Counted from the first letter of the stretch, positions 1 to 14,102 are shown. The stretch: DNA of 64,000 nt from Angiostrongylus vasorum (GCA_018806985.1 JADANN010000262.1:62001-126000), one strand, 5' to 3'. Made by a program: numbers and translations. Notes: generated by a model from the sequence alone, not told the origin.

Positions 1-222
1 CTAGCATATCACTCTGGTATCAGAAAGCAAAATTTTCATCCAATATATGATGATAATGAACAAAACAATGGAATACAGGGAGTCTTATTTAGCTTGCAAA
101 GATAACACTTTGGCCCATTTTCTTCAACACCGTCATCAAACATAAATATTACCTGTAGGCTTCAACAATAGAGGTCGAATGTGCTTCACTGAAGATATGA
201 CCATTTTCAACAAACTCGAAAG

Positions 223-975
223 CTGAGAGACAGGCGAAGCGAAGGACCCGCATGGTGTGGTGGTGAGCGCATTATTCCTCGGAAAGGACAATAGCACGTT
301 CGTTCCCCACCGCAGACACCTGCGGTCCGGAGTTTTGCAAATATCACAGCATACAAAAGTTATATTTCGCAACATACCCTGCCGTTAAAAAGAATAGGTA
401 ATAAATATAAAGGTTAAGATTGTGATTATAACTATAGCCTCAGCTTAACTAGGTTCAATGCCGATTTGGGCTCCCCAGATCAATCCCGTTGACGGGTGAT
501 TGCTGATGGCAAAAGATCGATAGAACTAGCTGAGAGACAGGCAAAACGAAGGACCCGCATGGTGTGGTGGTGAGCGCATTATTCCTCGGAAAGGACAATA
601 GCACGTTCGTTCCCCACCGCAGACACCTGCGGTCCGGAGTTTTGCAAATATCACAGCATACAAAAAGTTATATTTCGCAACATACCCTGCCGTTAAAAAA
701 GAATAGGTAATAAATATAAAGGTTAAGATTGTGATTATAACTATAGCCTCAGCTTAACTAGGGTTCAATGCCGATTTGGGCTCCCCAGATCAATCCCGTT
801 GACGGGTGATTGCTGATGGCAAAAGATCGATAGAACTAGCTGAGAGACAGGCAAAACGAAGGACCCGCATGGTGTGGTGGTGAGCGCATTATTCCTCGGA
901 AAGGACAATAGCACGTTCTTTCCCCACCGCAGACACCTGCGGTCCAGAGTTTTGCAATTATCTCAGCATTATAGA
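223..975 (+). repeat. SINE D, about 2.4 near-identical tandem units
   Basis: Units start with CTGAGAGACAGGC at 223, 530 and 840 (periods 307 and 310). The first two are nearly identical; the third is cut short near 975. Each unit has the D-type tRNA-like head (GGTGTGGTGG, then GTTCGTTCCCCACC) and a downstream part ending TTGCTGATGGCAAAAG. Confidence 0.85.
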
Positions 976-3263
976 ACCTCGAAAGTTTTTTGTACTGACC
1001 TGGAGAACCTATAGCGACTTTCTGTGCGTCCCACGAATAATCTAGTGAAAGCTTTATATATGAGCATAAGAAATGCAGATAGTGAAGACCATGATGAGAT
1101 TGTAACATATGCCACTGTTAAATGTGGGAAAACACACTCCATTTACTAGATGTCCAGGATTTTTTTACGCAACCCGTCATCAAATTATTATGCGCATCCC
1201 AGCACTTCTTGCATTCTATTAATTTCCCCCCGTTCATCGTTCGTCCACAAACGTCTTCGAACATTTCGCGTGTTGTTTCAGCTACTGCTTTAAGGTTTCT
1301 TCTTCTTCATGAATGTTTTAGAATGTTGATCAAGTCGATTCTCCTTCCAATTTTGGAGATGGCCGGGCTAAGATGTTCCTACGTCGACTGGGGTAAAGCA
1401 CTGGGGAGAAGGCCGAACTAGCGCTTTTGATTTCTGCTCGACGGTATCATTAATCGCTAACCACTACGGTACTCGTAACGTCGAAGGTAGCACAACAAAT
1501 TTAGTAACAGTGTTTCAAATCGATAATAGATATTAAACCTAATTGATGATACTAAGACTGTTCATTCCTCTTGTCAAAATTTTCTCGGAAACATGTCAAG
1601 GTTGTGAAACACAACAGCCGAAGTCGCAACGATGACATCAAGTGTCAATTGTGCCCATCGTTTAGCAGTTTTTAGAAGCGTTATCTGTGGAAAAGGGCGC
1701 GTGTTGACCATGGATTTGAAGTTCTCTTTAGCACACAGTAGATCGGCCACGGGTTCGATTCCTCGTCTTACAGTGAAGGCTTACCTAGCTTTACCTTCAT
1801 CCAAGCTCGGCAATTTGCTATAAAATTTATCTGGGAGGAGAGTAGCACAGATTTTATTCATCGCTAGATGAACATTAGCTATTTAACACGTCAGATATGC
1901 ATTCAATAAATTCTACGATAGATGAAAAAGCTGAAAGCACAACGAATACCGTAGGGATTGACCAACCCCGGAAGCTCTATCCTTTCTAACTACGAAATTC
2001 GTAAGTGGCCCACTCAGAACCTAGATATTAGATGAAAAGTTAGTGGTTTAAAAGCCACGATGCGGTCCTGTTTTTTGGCTAGCATAGACAAAATTTTTTC
2101 CATTCCATGCCTTCTTCGGAGCCGAATTGATCCCAGCCGATTGTGCAAAGCCATTAATGCTTCCGATGTGGGTTTTCGTACCCGCATCGAATCAAATTCA
2201 GCGCAGCACCGCTCGAATGACGTAATCTCACTCGGCAATTTGCTTTTAGGCAGGACGGTTGTTGACTGATTAATTATCGGCTGATAATTATTTTTTTCGT
2301 AACGACGTTTTTAACTAGTAAAGTATAGACCTAATACTTCAGTTAAATTAGGCAACAGCAACAAACCAACTCACATATCCAAAACTTTGTAAAGACAATA
2401 AACAAAACGATTCGTCACTCAAGAGTGAACATCAGTGTTGTTTTTAAATGTCAAAGCTTACGAACAAATTCGTTTGACATTAATGGAAGATTCACCAAGC
2501 ACTGAGATTTTACTCTCATATTTAGCGTAGTGAACCGAGACCGTGGAGAATCTCACCAATTATTTCCACTACGGTGTCTTCTATATCGCGCCTACCAGCA
2601 AGGTATAGTGTGATACTTAGCGAAAATATCGTTCTAGCGAAGCATTCTTGATGTTCAACGGAACATCATGTTGGTTAGAAATCGTTGAGAACTCACTAGC
2701 TCACGAAATAAAACTGCACGTGAAGAACACCTCGTCAAAAAATTCACGCAATGTGTTCAGTGCTTTCATGCACTATTACTGGGGATGTGAAATTCTTGCC
2801 AGAGATTGAGTTGTCTATTAGATCCAGCTAGACATGAAAGGAAACAGAAAGAAAGGAGAATAGGTGGTGATGAACTAGCGCGAAAACGAATCATGTCATC
2901 CTACAAGAACATCCTTTTTGACGAGAACAACGAAATCTAACGAGGCGCGACAATATTTTCGAAGAATTTCAGCGTTGTCGTAGAATAAAGGTTAGTTGCT
3001 AGAATGACGAAAACGACAAAAAATGGAATTTCACGGTGGCAAACTGGTAATTCTTTCGACGTCACAAGCAGAATATGTGAGACACGCACAAGAACATTGA
3101 ATATGGGGACGGTACTGATATCCTGCACTTGGATTTACGTTCAGCTCTGACGACGTTGAACAGAGGGTTCTGGAACTATAGGAAAAGCTACAAATCTTTC
3201 CCCAGTTTACTGTTATCTTGATGAGCAGACATGAGATTGTTACAGCGGCGTTCATTTAACGAT
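976..3263. other. non-genic stretch
   Basis: Apart from the C copy at 1145-1475 and a possible family E fragment at 2040-2280, no gene or repeat was recognised. A solitary B-box-like GGTTCGATTCC occurs at about 1752 without a full tRNA cloverleaf. Confidence 0.4.
1145..1475 (-). repeat. SINE C copy, degenerate
   Basis: It matches the C family in the minus direction: ATCCCAGCACTTCTTGCATTC, the CATGAATGTTTTAGAATG region and GAGTC-type CGATTCTCC. The tRNA-like head lies near 1440-1475. Confidence 0.6.
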
Positions 3264-3680
3264 GGCTAACTTCTCGGCAGATTTCGTCTTTTTCAGAACC
3301 TGGAAAGGTCATATATTAGTGTTCAATCCAGTCACTGAAATAAAAGCTCTAAAAGCTCTCGGTGTTTATCAATCCCTGAGAGATGCGCCGTGTATTCGAC
3401 TTCATTAAGTATCGTTGGAGGTGGTTGAATGCATATCTGGCCTTTACGATGACTCGCAGTGCCTACCCGATGTATTGAGCTAGTGCTGCTACCCTCTGAG
3501 ACAAGCCTGGTACCAATTTGCCGACCCCGGACCGATGGAAGGCTTGGTGGGCCATGGGCGCAGAGATCGATTTCACGTGTGTGTCGCAGTGGCGCCTCCA
3601 ACCACTGCGCCACACGCACCCCGTCAGTGAAATAGGGATGATCAATGCCGAGGTTAATAGAAAGGCAGGAAGAAAGGGAA
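3264..3680. repeat. decayed Penelope-like end pair interrupted by SINE B
   Basis: The left part (3264-3312) read on the minus strand is a degenerate hammerhead-like end (CTGAAAA, then CCGAGAAG). The right part (about 3640-3665) has ATGCCGAGGTTAATAGAAAG, found at other PLE ends. A SINE B sits between them with its own target duplication. Confidence 0.45.
3343..3622 (-). repeat. SINE B copy with target-site duplication
   Basis: It is a full copy of the B family, whose 5' head is on the right. It is flanked by GTCACTGAAATA (3331-3342) and GTCAGTGAAATA (3623-3634), a 12-bp target duplication with one mismatch. The head has A-box-like GTGGCGCAGTGG. Confidence 0.85.
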
Positions 3681-4630
3681 CTCTTTTTCTTATATTCTAA
3701 TGGAGGAGTTAGCCACGTCTGAAGTTAATAGAGTCGTCCGTTAAATAAATAAGTCGTAGATTTGGTTCGGTTACGCGTATAGCGAAACAAATTTCTTCAA
3801 AAGATTTAATTTTGACGAAAAGAAAAAACGACGCAGTGCAGAGCAACAAGAGGAGAACCCATTACGGTAGCTGTTTAACGTTTTCTCTCGAACGAAATGC
3901 AAATGAGGGCGGAAGAAGAAGGAGTCCTTCAGTTTCTGCATAAATTCATCGAACTCAGCAGAGTTGTTAGCTTATTACAACTCATCGTGAATATAAATGG
4001 CAGACCTTTGTCGTTTATCGCGTGACGCTGAGAGTTACGACGAATGTAAATTGCTTTAGCCCTTCACTGAATGAGTAAGTATTAGAATCTAGATTCTAGC
4101 GCCTAAACTGCCGCTTCTGAAAAAATTCGTCCATGCTGATGTTAATCAAATACTTCGAATTCTTATGAAGCCGACTGGAAAATGTAAAAATTTTTTTTGT
4201 CGACGACGTCGTTAACATTCTTCATGATCACCTTGAAAGCAGAGGTTGTGCGATCGTTCGTCTTCGTAGTTATTGTTTCTTTTTTTTCGGCTCTGGAGTC
4301 ATAGGAAATTGATTTCTAAATTATAGTTGCAGCAAACCTATCTCACCCGTGTAAAATTTTTCTAATAAATACCAACTTTTCCCAAGAGAACTCAAGTTGA
4401 CAGGCAAATCACGAGGTGATGTGGGCTGCAATAGTCACATATAGGATGGGTATGACTTTATAGCTTGGAACTAAAAAACTCAGCCGACCAAAAAGCGAGT
4501 TCTGAGATGCAGATCGTTACAGTGGAGGGTTTGATGGAGACAGAGGTTTTCTTGTTTTTTACCGCTTCAAATTGACATATATGTTCCCGTATACACATAA
4601 TTATATTTTTTGCATTTATCAGTGGACATT

Positions 4631-4867
<237 letters not shown>

Positions 4868-4989
4868 CGACGTATGTGTGCATACGGATTTTATTCGTGT
4901 ATTAAACCCACACAGACCCAACGACAGAGCCTACTGCCAGCTAGCCTGTAGCTTAGCGGTACTGGCCGGTGTCGGTCGTTGACAAACAT

Positions 4990-7900
4990 GATTGCGGATG
5001 TTAGGGTGTTCTCCTCCAGTTTTTGCCCTTCTATATTGCATAAGCCTACAATAGATTCTTGTTCCTTTTATTATTTTATTTTATTAGCTATTGTCACGTG
5101 TTCCCACGTTGCCTTTTTTTTCCGGTGGGACTTAGTCAAAGTTGCGATTCAAGTTGACATACATCTCCCACTGATTTACCCTTTCTTCGTCTATACCCAA
5201 TAAACAGTGAGATACGGATAACCACGAAATCATATAGGAATGATGGAATTTTATATAATATACTTTATAATCTGCAACATGACTTTACTTGTTTTATGTA
5301 ATCATCTAATAAATATTGTGAAATCATAATAGCATGCCTAGTTGTTTTTTTTACATCACAGAGCTAAAGCCTTAATAATCCTTGTCAATTGTTCAGTCAT
5401 TTAACACCTCTGGCTGCCGTGAGAGAATGAATGTTTCGACTGTTTATGGTTTCATGGCTATCTAAACAAGCAACCAACATTACCTACTGTTTTTGTCGTG
5501 AGCAATTTTCATAACAAGGCCGCAATTGCGGATCAATGAATGTGTACGAGGTGCGGAATGTCCCGAATACAGTAACTCGGAAGTGAAATGAGTGCAGTTA
5601 TTGTTCATAGATGGCGGTAGCGTCTCTAGTACTATGAAAATTTTCCTTCGATTAGTTTTAGCATCAAAATATGACCATTATACCTCAAGTTTCATTTGTT
5701 TCATAGTAAAACCGTAGCTAACAAATCACACTGGAATTTGAAAGTTTTTTCCATAACACTTCAACTGTAGGCTGCTTGAACCTTGTAGTGACACATTCCA
5801 AACGACGAAGTCTAGCATCGAACTGAAGTCCTTTAAGACGATTTGAAACGAAAATTGAAGCTCCTGAGGCTCGAGAAACGAAAAATCGGAAATCATTTTA
5901 TGCCCCCGCTCATCGATTTAGTGGTGGACCACTTCGTCGTCACGAGAACTCAGAAATGTAAACATGCGCTTTTTCTTATGGATCTCTCGTCGTTCTTCTT
6001 TTTTTGCATCTTCTCATTTTTTTTCAGATCGACAATATTACTTGAAACGAGTTTATTGACTGATTTGCCGTTAGATTTGTACTTTTTGTTGTAAAGTCCG
6101 GTGTGAGTATTGCAAGTACAACATTTATATGATGACACCCACCAATAAGTGGGAAATTTGACATTTACCACCTTATCTTGACAGTTTATCGATGCTTTGA
6201 AGACTAGTATATCCCATAAAGACAAATGCAAATAATAGAAGGGCAACACTTATGTGATGACACCAATAAGTGAAAAAAGTCGACATTTATTCCCGTTTCT
6301 TAACAGATTATCAGCGCCTTTATTCTGTTGGGGGGTTCTTCTTAGTCTAAACACTCACGTATAGAAACGCTTATGTATCATTTACATTGTCATTACTGTA
6401 CAGTTTCTCGTTATTATTTCTAACTCTCAGAGAGATCAGCGAGATATCAACTAGCCTCGTCATCTGCAAGATCTCCATATGATTCATTCTGGTGGGCATT
6501 TCCATAGGAAACAAAACGATAGTTCTCTTTAAAAATCTGGTACGTAAACAGTAGTGTCTCCCAACTTCCAATGGTTTACTGCCTCATTATGGCTGGGATG
6601 TTCCTCGGTGTTGAAGCTCAATTACATCATGGTATTCATCTCCTTGGGAAGATCAATCGACAATAAATTTGAGATTTCCATCTGGAATCTCAAATAAGAG
6701 GGATAAGGATATTCCAAAGAAGATCCCAATGAGCTCTGTGGCTATAGACGTGAAAATGAGACACCTCGCTTTTTAGAAGTGCGATATTCCTTTTGTTTGT
6801 AAAGCGAGTGAGGTTCCACTTAGGCGCCTCTGTCAGGCGACAAGAATGGATGGAGAGTTTGGTGGCATCGACTCGAGTTACTCAATGGTTAATTGAAAGG
6901 TAGGTAACAAAGCATCTGTTTGAAATTCGCCATCATATTCCTAACACATTCATGACTTCTCTTCAAGCTAAATTCCTCTGAGGTGATAACTCTCTGAACA
7001 TTGCTCGCTACAATTCTACTTATTTAAGTAAAATAGCTGAGCTCAATATCTGAGAAACGGCATTCAAAGCAACGGCTACGGTGGGCGATTAGGTGACGTC
7101 ACCCAACTTTCATTGCACAGTATTACGGCTTATTAACCTAGATAAACCAAAAAATTCTGATAAAAGCCTGGTTAGTCTAAAGAAATTCTTGGCGATTGTG
7201 CTATTTATCGCCAAACTAAAGCTTATTGAGTGGAAATATCCTCTTGGAATCACTTTGATTCATTGTGAATTCATTAAAAATGTCTCATTTTAATATATTT
7301 ATGGGTCTTTACCCCTCAAAATTGAACTTTTTTTGACCTTATGTAGGTGGTAGACATACGTTTCTTCCTGATACACTGAAATCTGCGTGGGATGAAGTTC
7401 AGTTCGGTGTAAATGATTGTGGATTTTCTTAGATGGATTACATCATCTGGCCAACAAGTCACTTCATTATTCGTCTTCGGTTAGTTAGAACAGTTCTCCT
7501 CCTAGTCATTTCTGTTCTATAAACTATAAAGTTAGTTTTTTTTTCTTCTCCTCAAATATCTCGCTAGTTAGTTCTTCAGTGTTTCAGAATCCTTCTTCTG
7601 CCATGGATGTTTTCTTTTTTTATTACGATTTGTAGTGATCAACTTGATCAGCTTTCTTTCCTTTCTATATTCGGTCGTTTGTCTCAGTTTTATCTTGCCT
7701 GGCAACACATGGCTGTCCCAGAAGTCAAGCGCCAGCATTAACACTTCAGAAATATTCTGAATGAGAAGTTTACTTTTACCCATTGTATCGTTTCAACATT
7801 ACGACACCTACTGAAAATCGAAGAAATTTTACTAAATTGAATGTGAAAGGTCAAATGATATGAGAAACCTTTGAAAATTTCCTTGCTTTCAAGAAGAAAG

Positions 7901-9830
7901 CCTTAATGAGCTCGAATATGAAAAAAAGGAATTACGGTGGAAGTAATTATGACAGAGATTACAGGAAGGTGGTCGGTGAGTAGGATGCTTGAGCCCAAAC
8001 CACGTGGGTCAAGAAGTCGTCAGAGCGATTGGAGAGACCAAGTTGGCACCAGTGAACGACCATACGGCTAACAATGAATTGTTCTGCTTTAGTTCGAGTC
8101 ACAAACCTCACACATGATAAGAATCAACTCATTCATTAAAACTGTTTGAAGAGAAGTTAAGCAGATTACTTTAGATGTCATCATTTCAAAGTGACATGAA
8201 ATGTTAGATCATTCGAGAAGAAAATAGAGTGAGTCAGTTTCGTAGAAACCATATTTGGACCTTCAAGAGAAAAAAATACTACCTTCATTTGACATATTTT
8301 TTATCAATGACAAATTGCTGTTAAATTTCAATCTCGCAAAAAACCTGACGTTACCGACCGGATTCTGAAAAGTGCCCCTAAGACAAGTTAAGATGAGGGA
8401 TTCGTCAGTACGTTCGGCCCAATGACGATCATTTGCGTTTGTTTTTTTTTCTGGAGACGTAGTTTCTTCGTCAATTTTTTTCTCACGTACACTTTCGTTA
8501 GCGATAAAACTGAAAAAGAATAAAGTCGAGTAGATGGGAAAGCATTCTGAAAGAAAAAACATCTTTTAACAATATTGACGTGAATATGTTAAGGAGAGCC
8601 ATCGACTTCCCCAACAGTTGGTGGTCGAGGAAACTTGGTTGATTGACGAAGCAACACGTCTATGCTACACCCGCTTATCTCTTCACTTAGATATCCATTA
8701 AACTCATATCGTCTAATATCATTTCGTTACCACATAGTGATAAATTCCTCCCAAGTTTCTATCTTTCCCTTCCTTCCTTTACATCGCTCAATCACCTCCG
8801 TTAGTTCGAAAAATCGGACACCGAAAAGTCGGCAGATATTTTTTTGTGAGAGCTCGCTGAGAGTCCTGAACTGACAACCACCAACACAATGGGAGGTGGT
8901 AGGACTTCTAAAGAATGCAGCAAAGAAACGCGACTCTTCCAAGTGTTTATCAAGAGGCTCTTATCAGTCCAGTTTCGGCACATTTCACTTTGTGACTGTC
9001 TTTTTTCTATCGTATTTCTAATTTATAGTGTTTTTTACTTCGAGTGATTTTATTCTACTAATTTAAATTTCTTAATAGTCTGTGAACATAGATGTGGGCA
9101 TATGAGCATTAACAGATTGTGGGCACTGAGGCTTATGATCCATGGTGGTACAAACAGTAGTCATTACAACGAAGCTTTGGAGTGAAGGCTAGGATGCGGC
9201 TGTTTGAAGGCAGACTTTCCGGCCGGCCGGCCGGCTGGCGGAGGCAGCTGCGGCGTTGACGGCACATTCTCTCAGGATTTTTTTCTGTCCTCATTATTCT
9301 TTCCTCCCCAATAATTTCTCTGTTAGATATCAGCCTCTTGAAGCTGGTACATTTTACAATCTCATCTTATGTTAAGTGTTCCATTGGGTTTTCTTGTTTT
9401 TAATTATTGAACGAACTTAGATGAATGTAAGTGATCATAAACGTCTTCTAGGTTCAGTCTAGAGCCGAATTCAGCTTTAGGTGAAGTGCAGGATGAGATT
9501 TTTAGCATTGTGTAGTTTACGCAGTTTTCATATCATTCGACTTACTCCGAAGCTATCGAAGTCTTAGAATTTATACGAGTAGATGATGGAATCACTAACA
9601 GGTAGCAAAACAGTGACGTCTCGTTTCTCTATGCTAGACTAACTCTACAAAGAAAGAGACATGGAATGAAGCAATGAGAAGAAATGTGAATAGGATTGTC
9701 CGACTTAGTGTTAGGAATCGATGAAAATGATTGAAGACCAGCCAAGTGTGCACGAAGCGATTTTTGCCATCTTTTAATAGCCCCATCAAATTTATGCAAA
9801 ACCACATGAAAATTAAGCTTCTATCTACCA
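4990..9830. other. non-genic A+T-rich stretch
   Basis: No convincing exon, RNA gene or known repeat was recognised. Small features only: an imperfect tandem duplication at 6117-6320 and a CCGG run at 9221-9236. Confidence 0.4.
6117..6320. repeat. imperfect tandem duplication, period about 126
   Basis: Two units share AACATTTATATGATGACACC / AACACTTATGTGATGACACC, CCAATAAGTG and GACATTTA. The second unit is shorter. No known family. Confidence 0.6.
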
Positions 9831-9839
9831 CCTATTATT

Positions 9840-10372
9840 TTTTCGCGGAAGGGTGTTATGTGAAATACAACCACAATGGTGCTGAGATGTTTGCAAAACT
9901 TGGATTGTAGGCTAGATTCGAACCCAAGATCACCATTTCCATGAGCTCACGTGTAACAAACTGCACTACTGAGGTTATTGCTTTGCTTTTTTCTCAGCCA
10001 GCCTTTTACCTAACGCTGCCTCATCTCTCAACATCACCGTGGTTGTATTTCACATAGTACTCTTACCGTGAAAAGTTGATAGGCGGTAGATAAAAAAGGG
10101 ACTCATTGTGATTTCGACTACGGCCTCAGTTTAATTGGGTTCCACTCGGATTTCTGCTCCCGAGATCATTCACGTTGACGGCCGATTGCTGATGACGTCG
10201 TTAGGTAAAAAACTGGTTGAGAGGAAGACAAAGCAACTTGCCTCAATGGTGCCGTACGACAACTTTTGAGCCACCGGAAAGGGTAATAACCGGTTCGAAT
10301 CTGGCCTGGGGTCAATCCTTTGCAGATATCTCTGCATCGTTGTTGTTGTTGTACTTCACATTGAAATAGTTT
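9840..10372. repeat. SINE D inverted pair
   Basis: Left arm (9840-10015) is D in reverse; right arm (10205-10372) is D forward, with a spacer holding the D downstream segment (CCTCAGTTTAATTGGGTTCC). The right arm has a near-perfect B box, GGTTCGAATCTGG at about 10293. Confidence 0.75.
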
Positions 10373-10377
10373 TTTTT

Positions 10378-10695
10378 TACATCACCGTCATCACATCTAA
10401 TGAGCAGTTCCTTGCACTTTTTGCATTCGATTCGTTTTTTCCTCTCATTCATCATCCACAAAGGTCACCGAACTTTTCGTGGGTGGGTTCGGCTGGTGCT
10501 TGAGGATTTTTGTCTTCTTTATAAATGTCGTTAAATACTGCTTTAATCGAGTATCCTTGCAATCTTAAGGATAGCCAAGCTAAGGTATTCTCACAGGGAC
10601 TGGAGAAGAATGTTAGGGAGGAGAGCGAACCAGCATTTTGTTTCCTGATAGATTGCATCACTAACCACTGCACCTTAGGAAAAAAAACTAGCAGA
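10378..10695 (-). repeat. SINE C copy
   Basis: It matches C in reverse: TTTTTGCATTCGATTCG, CATCCACAAAGGTC, GTCTTCTTTATAAATGTCG, and a head near 10680 with ACCACTGCACC. Confidence 0.65.
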
Positions 10696-11507
10696 AAGCA
10701 AATATCCTCCGAAATTTCGTTGAGTGTGCTATCGATACGCGCTTAAAAGCAACTGCTGAGCCTTTTCCGTTATCCGATGCAGATTTATTCATTGCTTTAT
10801 TTGTCTGTAAATTCACAAAAATAGTAGGATTTTGAGTTAATCAAACACGGTTTGCAACCATACCAACCGCGATGGGCGTGATCATTTTTTTCTACTCTTT
10901 CTACCAGCTTATCATCCTTCTGAGCTGATCTAAAGCTTTGCTGAATGCCAACAGTGCTTCTGTACATTTTACTTTGTTGTTTTTTCTTCTCTAAGGAACT
11001 TCCACTTAACATTGGCATTTTTATAAAACGAAAAGAAAATTTGTTTCAAAACGTAGCTTGGACACTATCAACTCTTAAGTGTGTCCTTTTGGGACATCTG
11101 TCAGCGCGATTTTTTACGGTGCCACTGTTGATCTCATCCTCATAAAAACTGCTTCTAACTATTCGACTAAGAGCAAATTGTGTTGTCATAAAGAAGTAGT
11201 CGAGACATCATCAGTTTGAAACATCTGTGCTGCTTCTCATCTAACATCAAACATTCAAAACATCTGTTCAAAATGGACACTAACATGAATTCCTAGTGGA
11301 TGGATCCAAGCATTACTGGAACGACTCATCATTCAGTCAGCAGATTCGACTTGTTGCTCGTTGTAGGTTAAATGGATTTCGCTAAAGACAGCTTAACACT
11401 TAATCAAAGCTTCACATGTACACAAGAACTTTAACATTCACGTACACATAAGTACAATCGCACGCATATACGAACATGGCACACACACACGCACATATAT
11501 ATAAGAA

Positions 11508-11775
11508 AAAGCTCTCGGCGTTGATCAATCCCTGAGGGATGCGCCATGCATTCGACTTCACTAAGTATCGTTGGAGGTGCTTGAATGCAAATCTGGCCTT
11601 TACAATGACTCGCGGTGGCCTACCATGTATCGAGCCAGTGCTGCTATCCTCCCAGACAAGTCTACCAATTTGCAGAGCCCGGAGGGATGGAAGGCTTGGT
11701 CGGCCATGGGCGCAGGGATCGATTCCACGTGCGTGGCGTGTCGCAGTGGCGCCTCCAACCATTGCGCCACACGCG

Positions 11776-11777
<2 letters not shown>
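11508..11777 (-). repeat. SINE B copy abutting an AT microsatellite
   Basis: A well-preserved B copy whose head (GGCGCAATGG on the minus strand) stops exactly where the AT tract begins. The tail end on the left is AAAAAGCTCTCGGCG. Confidence 0.85.

Positions 11778-11869
<92 letters not shown>
11778..11869. repeat. (AT)n microsatellite
   Basis: About 92 bases of alternating TA next to the SINE B head. Overlapping reading frames are artefacts. Confidence 0.97.
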
Positions 11870-11873
<4 letters not shown>

Positions 11874-14089
11874 AAGAAACATGCATGTACCGCACATACA
11901 CACGAACGTATTCGTGCACATGCAAACACTGCATCTAAAAATGTACCATTTCGTTAAAGAATAGTGTAGCGTCACTAGCAGAACGCAATGAAGCATTAAT
12001 AGCACGAAGATGTTCGTCTTAGTTCTCTTATCACTTCTTAGTCGGTCAATTGATATCAGATATCGTTTACGAGTAACCAAACACACGTGCGGTAGGCTTA
12101 ACACCACAATCATTTTAGCCTCGCTTCTGATTTGTTTGTCTACGTACACATCAGCATAAGCCATCGCTGTTGGTTGGCTTAATGAAATGACGATGACCGT
12201 TATTGATCTTTGATATCGTTGGTACTTATAAGAACATTTTGTACTTGCCGCTAATCAAGGACGTAATTTTAGTTCCCGTCACACGTAGAAACGAATTAAG
12301 TTTTTGCCGTCGATTTTTTTCGTCGTTTTTCGAGCTTTTCATCTTCATTATTAAGTGCTGGTGATATGATCACTCCAGTGCGATTCCTACATTAGTTCGA
12401 ACAGTCAAGCTCTTCACACTTAGGACTAATCCTAATGTTGATGGCTAGCAGCGACTCTCTTCGAAGTAGTTAATACTCTCCCGGCTTGGATTTTTTCGCT
12501 ATTTCTTAAATATCTGCTTTGACGGATGTTTACTCTTCAGACTACACGGATTATGCTGGCTGAAGAGTGCCAACGACTAAAATGCTTATCGATTGTGCAG
12601 AAATGCTGGAGATTAGATTGTATTCCTTCTTATTGCCTTAAAACTCTCTATGCATTTTTATTGAAAACCTTATAACTATTTGAAGCACATTTGAATTTTT
12701 GCAACATGCCCATAATAAGCGAATGGGCCCCGATTTTTTTTTCTGGGAACCGTTGCCTTTGATGTGTGCTTTAAGTTGTGCTTAATCGTCCAGAGCTCTC
12801 TTTCGCTTAATAAGTCGATACTACCGTTGATTTGAGAAATCAATGTGGAAAAGTCTTCTCATCGAAGTCAAAAAGTTGTCCAGTGAGTACTTTTGGGAAC
12901 TGCTTAATGAACGTTTTCGTTCAGGAACGGAACTCAGCTGTATTTGAGTTTCTAGAGCTCAAAACCCGGTCATATTCGTGTGTGTGGGCGTCTTCTATTT
13001 CCTACTGGTTGGTGCTCTTCACCATTCCTATGCTGTGTTTTCGCAACCACCATGTTCAGTAATACCGAATAAGTGCAAATGCTAATGCAGAACCTTCACG
13101 TTCTTTTTTCGACACTTATTTCAGCAAGCGTTTTTTTAATGTACAGTGCTAATTTTGTTGACCAATCATTTTAGCACAACATTCGTGCAGATGAAGAACA
13201 GCTCGAACCTCGATTTGGGTTGAACTCATTGATCAACATGATGATATATCTTGAAGTGAATGATGATATAAACTGGCTACGTGCTCGTAGATAACGAACT
13301 TTTCAGATCTCATAAAAGATGGTTCGTTTCCCAACCAAGCGACTCCAGCAGTTTCCAAACCTTGTAAACAGTATTCCAATGCGCTTTGACGGAAGAACAC
13401 TCGAATTTGTCTCACCCACTTCTCTCTCGCGTTAGCAGCTAATGCGCAAAACCAATGTGCAAGCGTTCGTGCTGATCGCAGCATAAATTGACATGTTCTT
13501 ACCGCAGCGACCAGAGGGCTCAGCATGTGTACGTCTTGGTAGGACAGCCACCATATCGTTCAGAAAACTTCTTTCTGTGTAGGAAGGGTAGTAGCATCGA
13601 CTTGCATTACTTCGACTACTGTGTAGGCTATTAAGCCATCACTCAGCAATAGCATAAGCCGTACAAATGTGCTTCGACGATGCATTTGTGACAACCTACC
13701 GTCCCTAGCAATCTACTTGTCTCCATTGGCAAAGTAATAAGGATCTCAATCCTACTAGTTTCGCAGTTCGTGTCGTTGGCGGCAAATAGCGAGAACTAAC
13801 AAAATGTCGTGAAATAGTGTACGATTATTCCACCAAACGTGAGATTGGGGTTGGTTGACGTCGTAACAAGTTGTTGCTACACAAAGCAGACGATCACTAG
13901 AATTCGACTCCTATCCATTTTGTTTTTAACAGCTGTTTGGGAAAAAAAGAGGAAAAGATTTTTTCTGCAATCCATTTCTTGTCACCTGTCCCATTGAACA
14001 TTAGTGAAAACGGTTTTTTTTATTCCTGTTGTAGTTTTTCAAGGAAAAAAGAAATCGAAATTTACAACGACTATTATGAGAAAAATTAC
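11870..14089. other. non-genic stretch
   Basis: No gene or known repeat was recognised. A 97-codon minus-strand open frame at 13233-13526 resembles no family I know and lacks splice or start context, so it is not called. Confidence 0.4.
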
Positions 14090-14102
14090 GAAAGATATAG
14101 GA

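Noticed and set aside
223..975. A CRISPR array, because of regular repeats
   Set aside because: The units are about 308 bp long, contain a SINE and have no short unique spacers; the genome is a nematode's.
1740..1770. A tRNA gene, from a good B-box-like GGTTCGATTCC
   Set aside because: No matching acceptor stem or A box at the proper distance; likely SINE-derived.
11412..12164. A 250-codon minus-strand open frame, and Tyr-Ile repeat frames nearby
   Set aside because: It runs through the AT microsatellite and a SINE B copy; no protein family resemblance outside them.
13233..13526. A 97-codon minus-strand frame as a possible gene
   Set aside because: No recognised motif, no splice context, and no support from neighbours.
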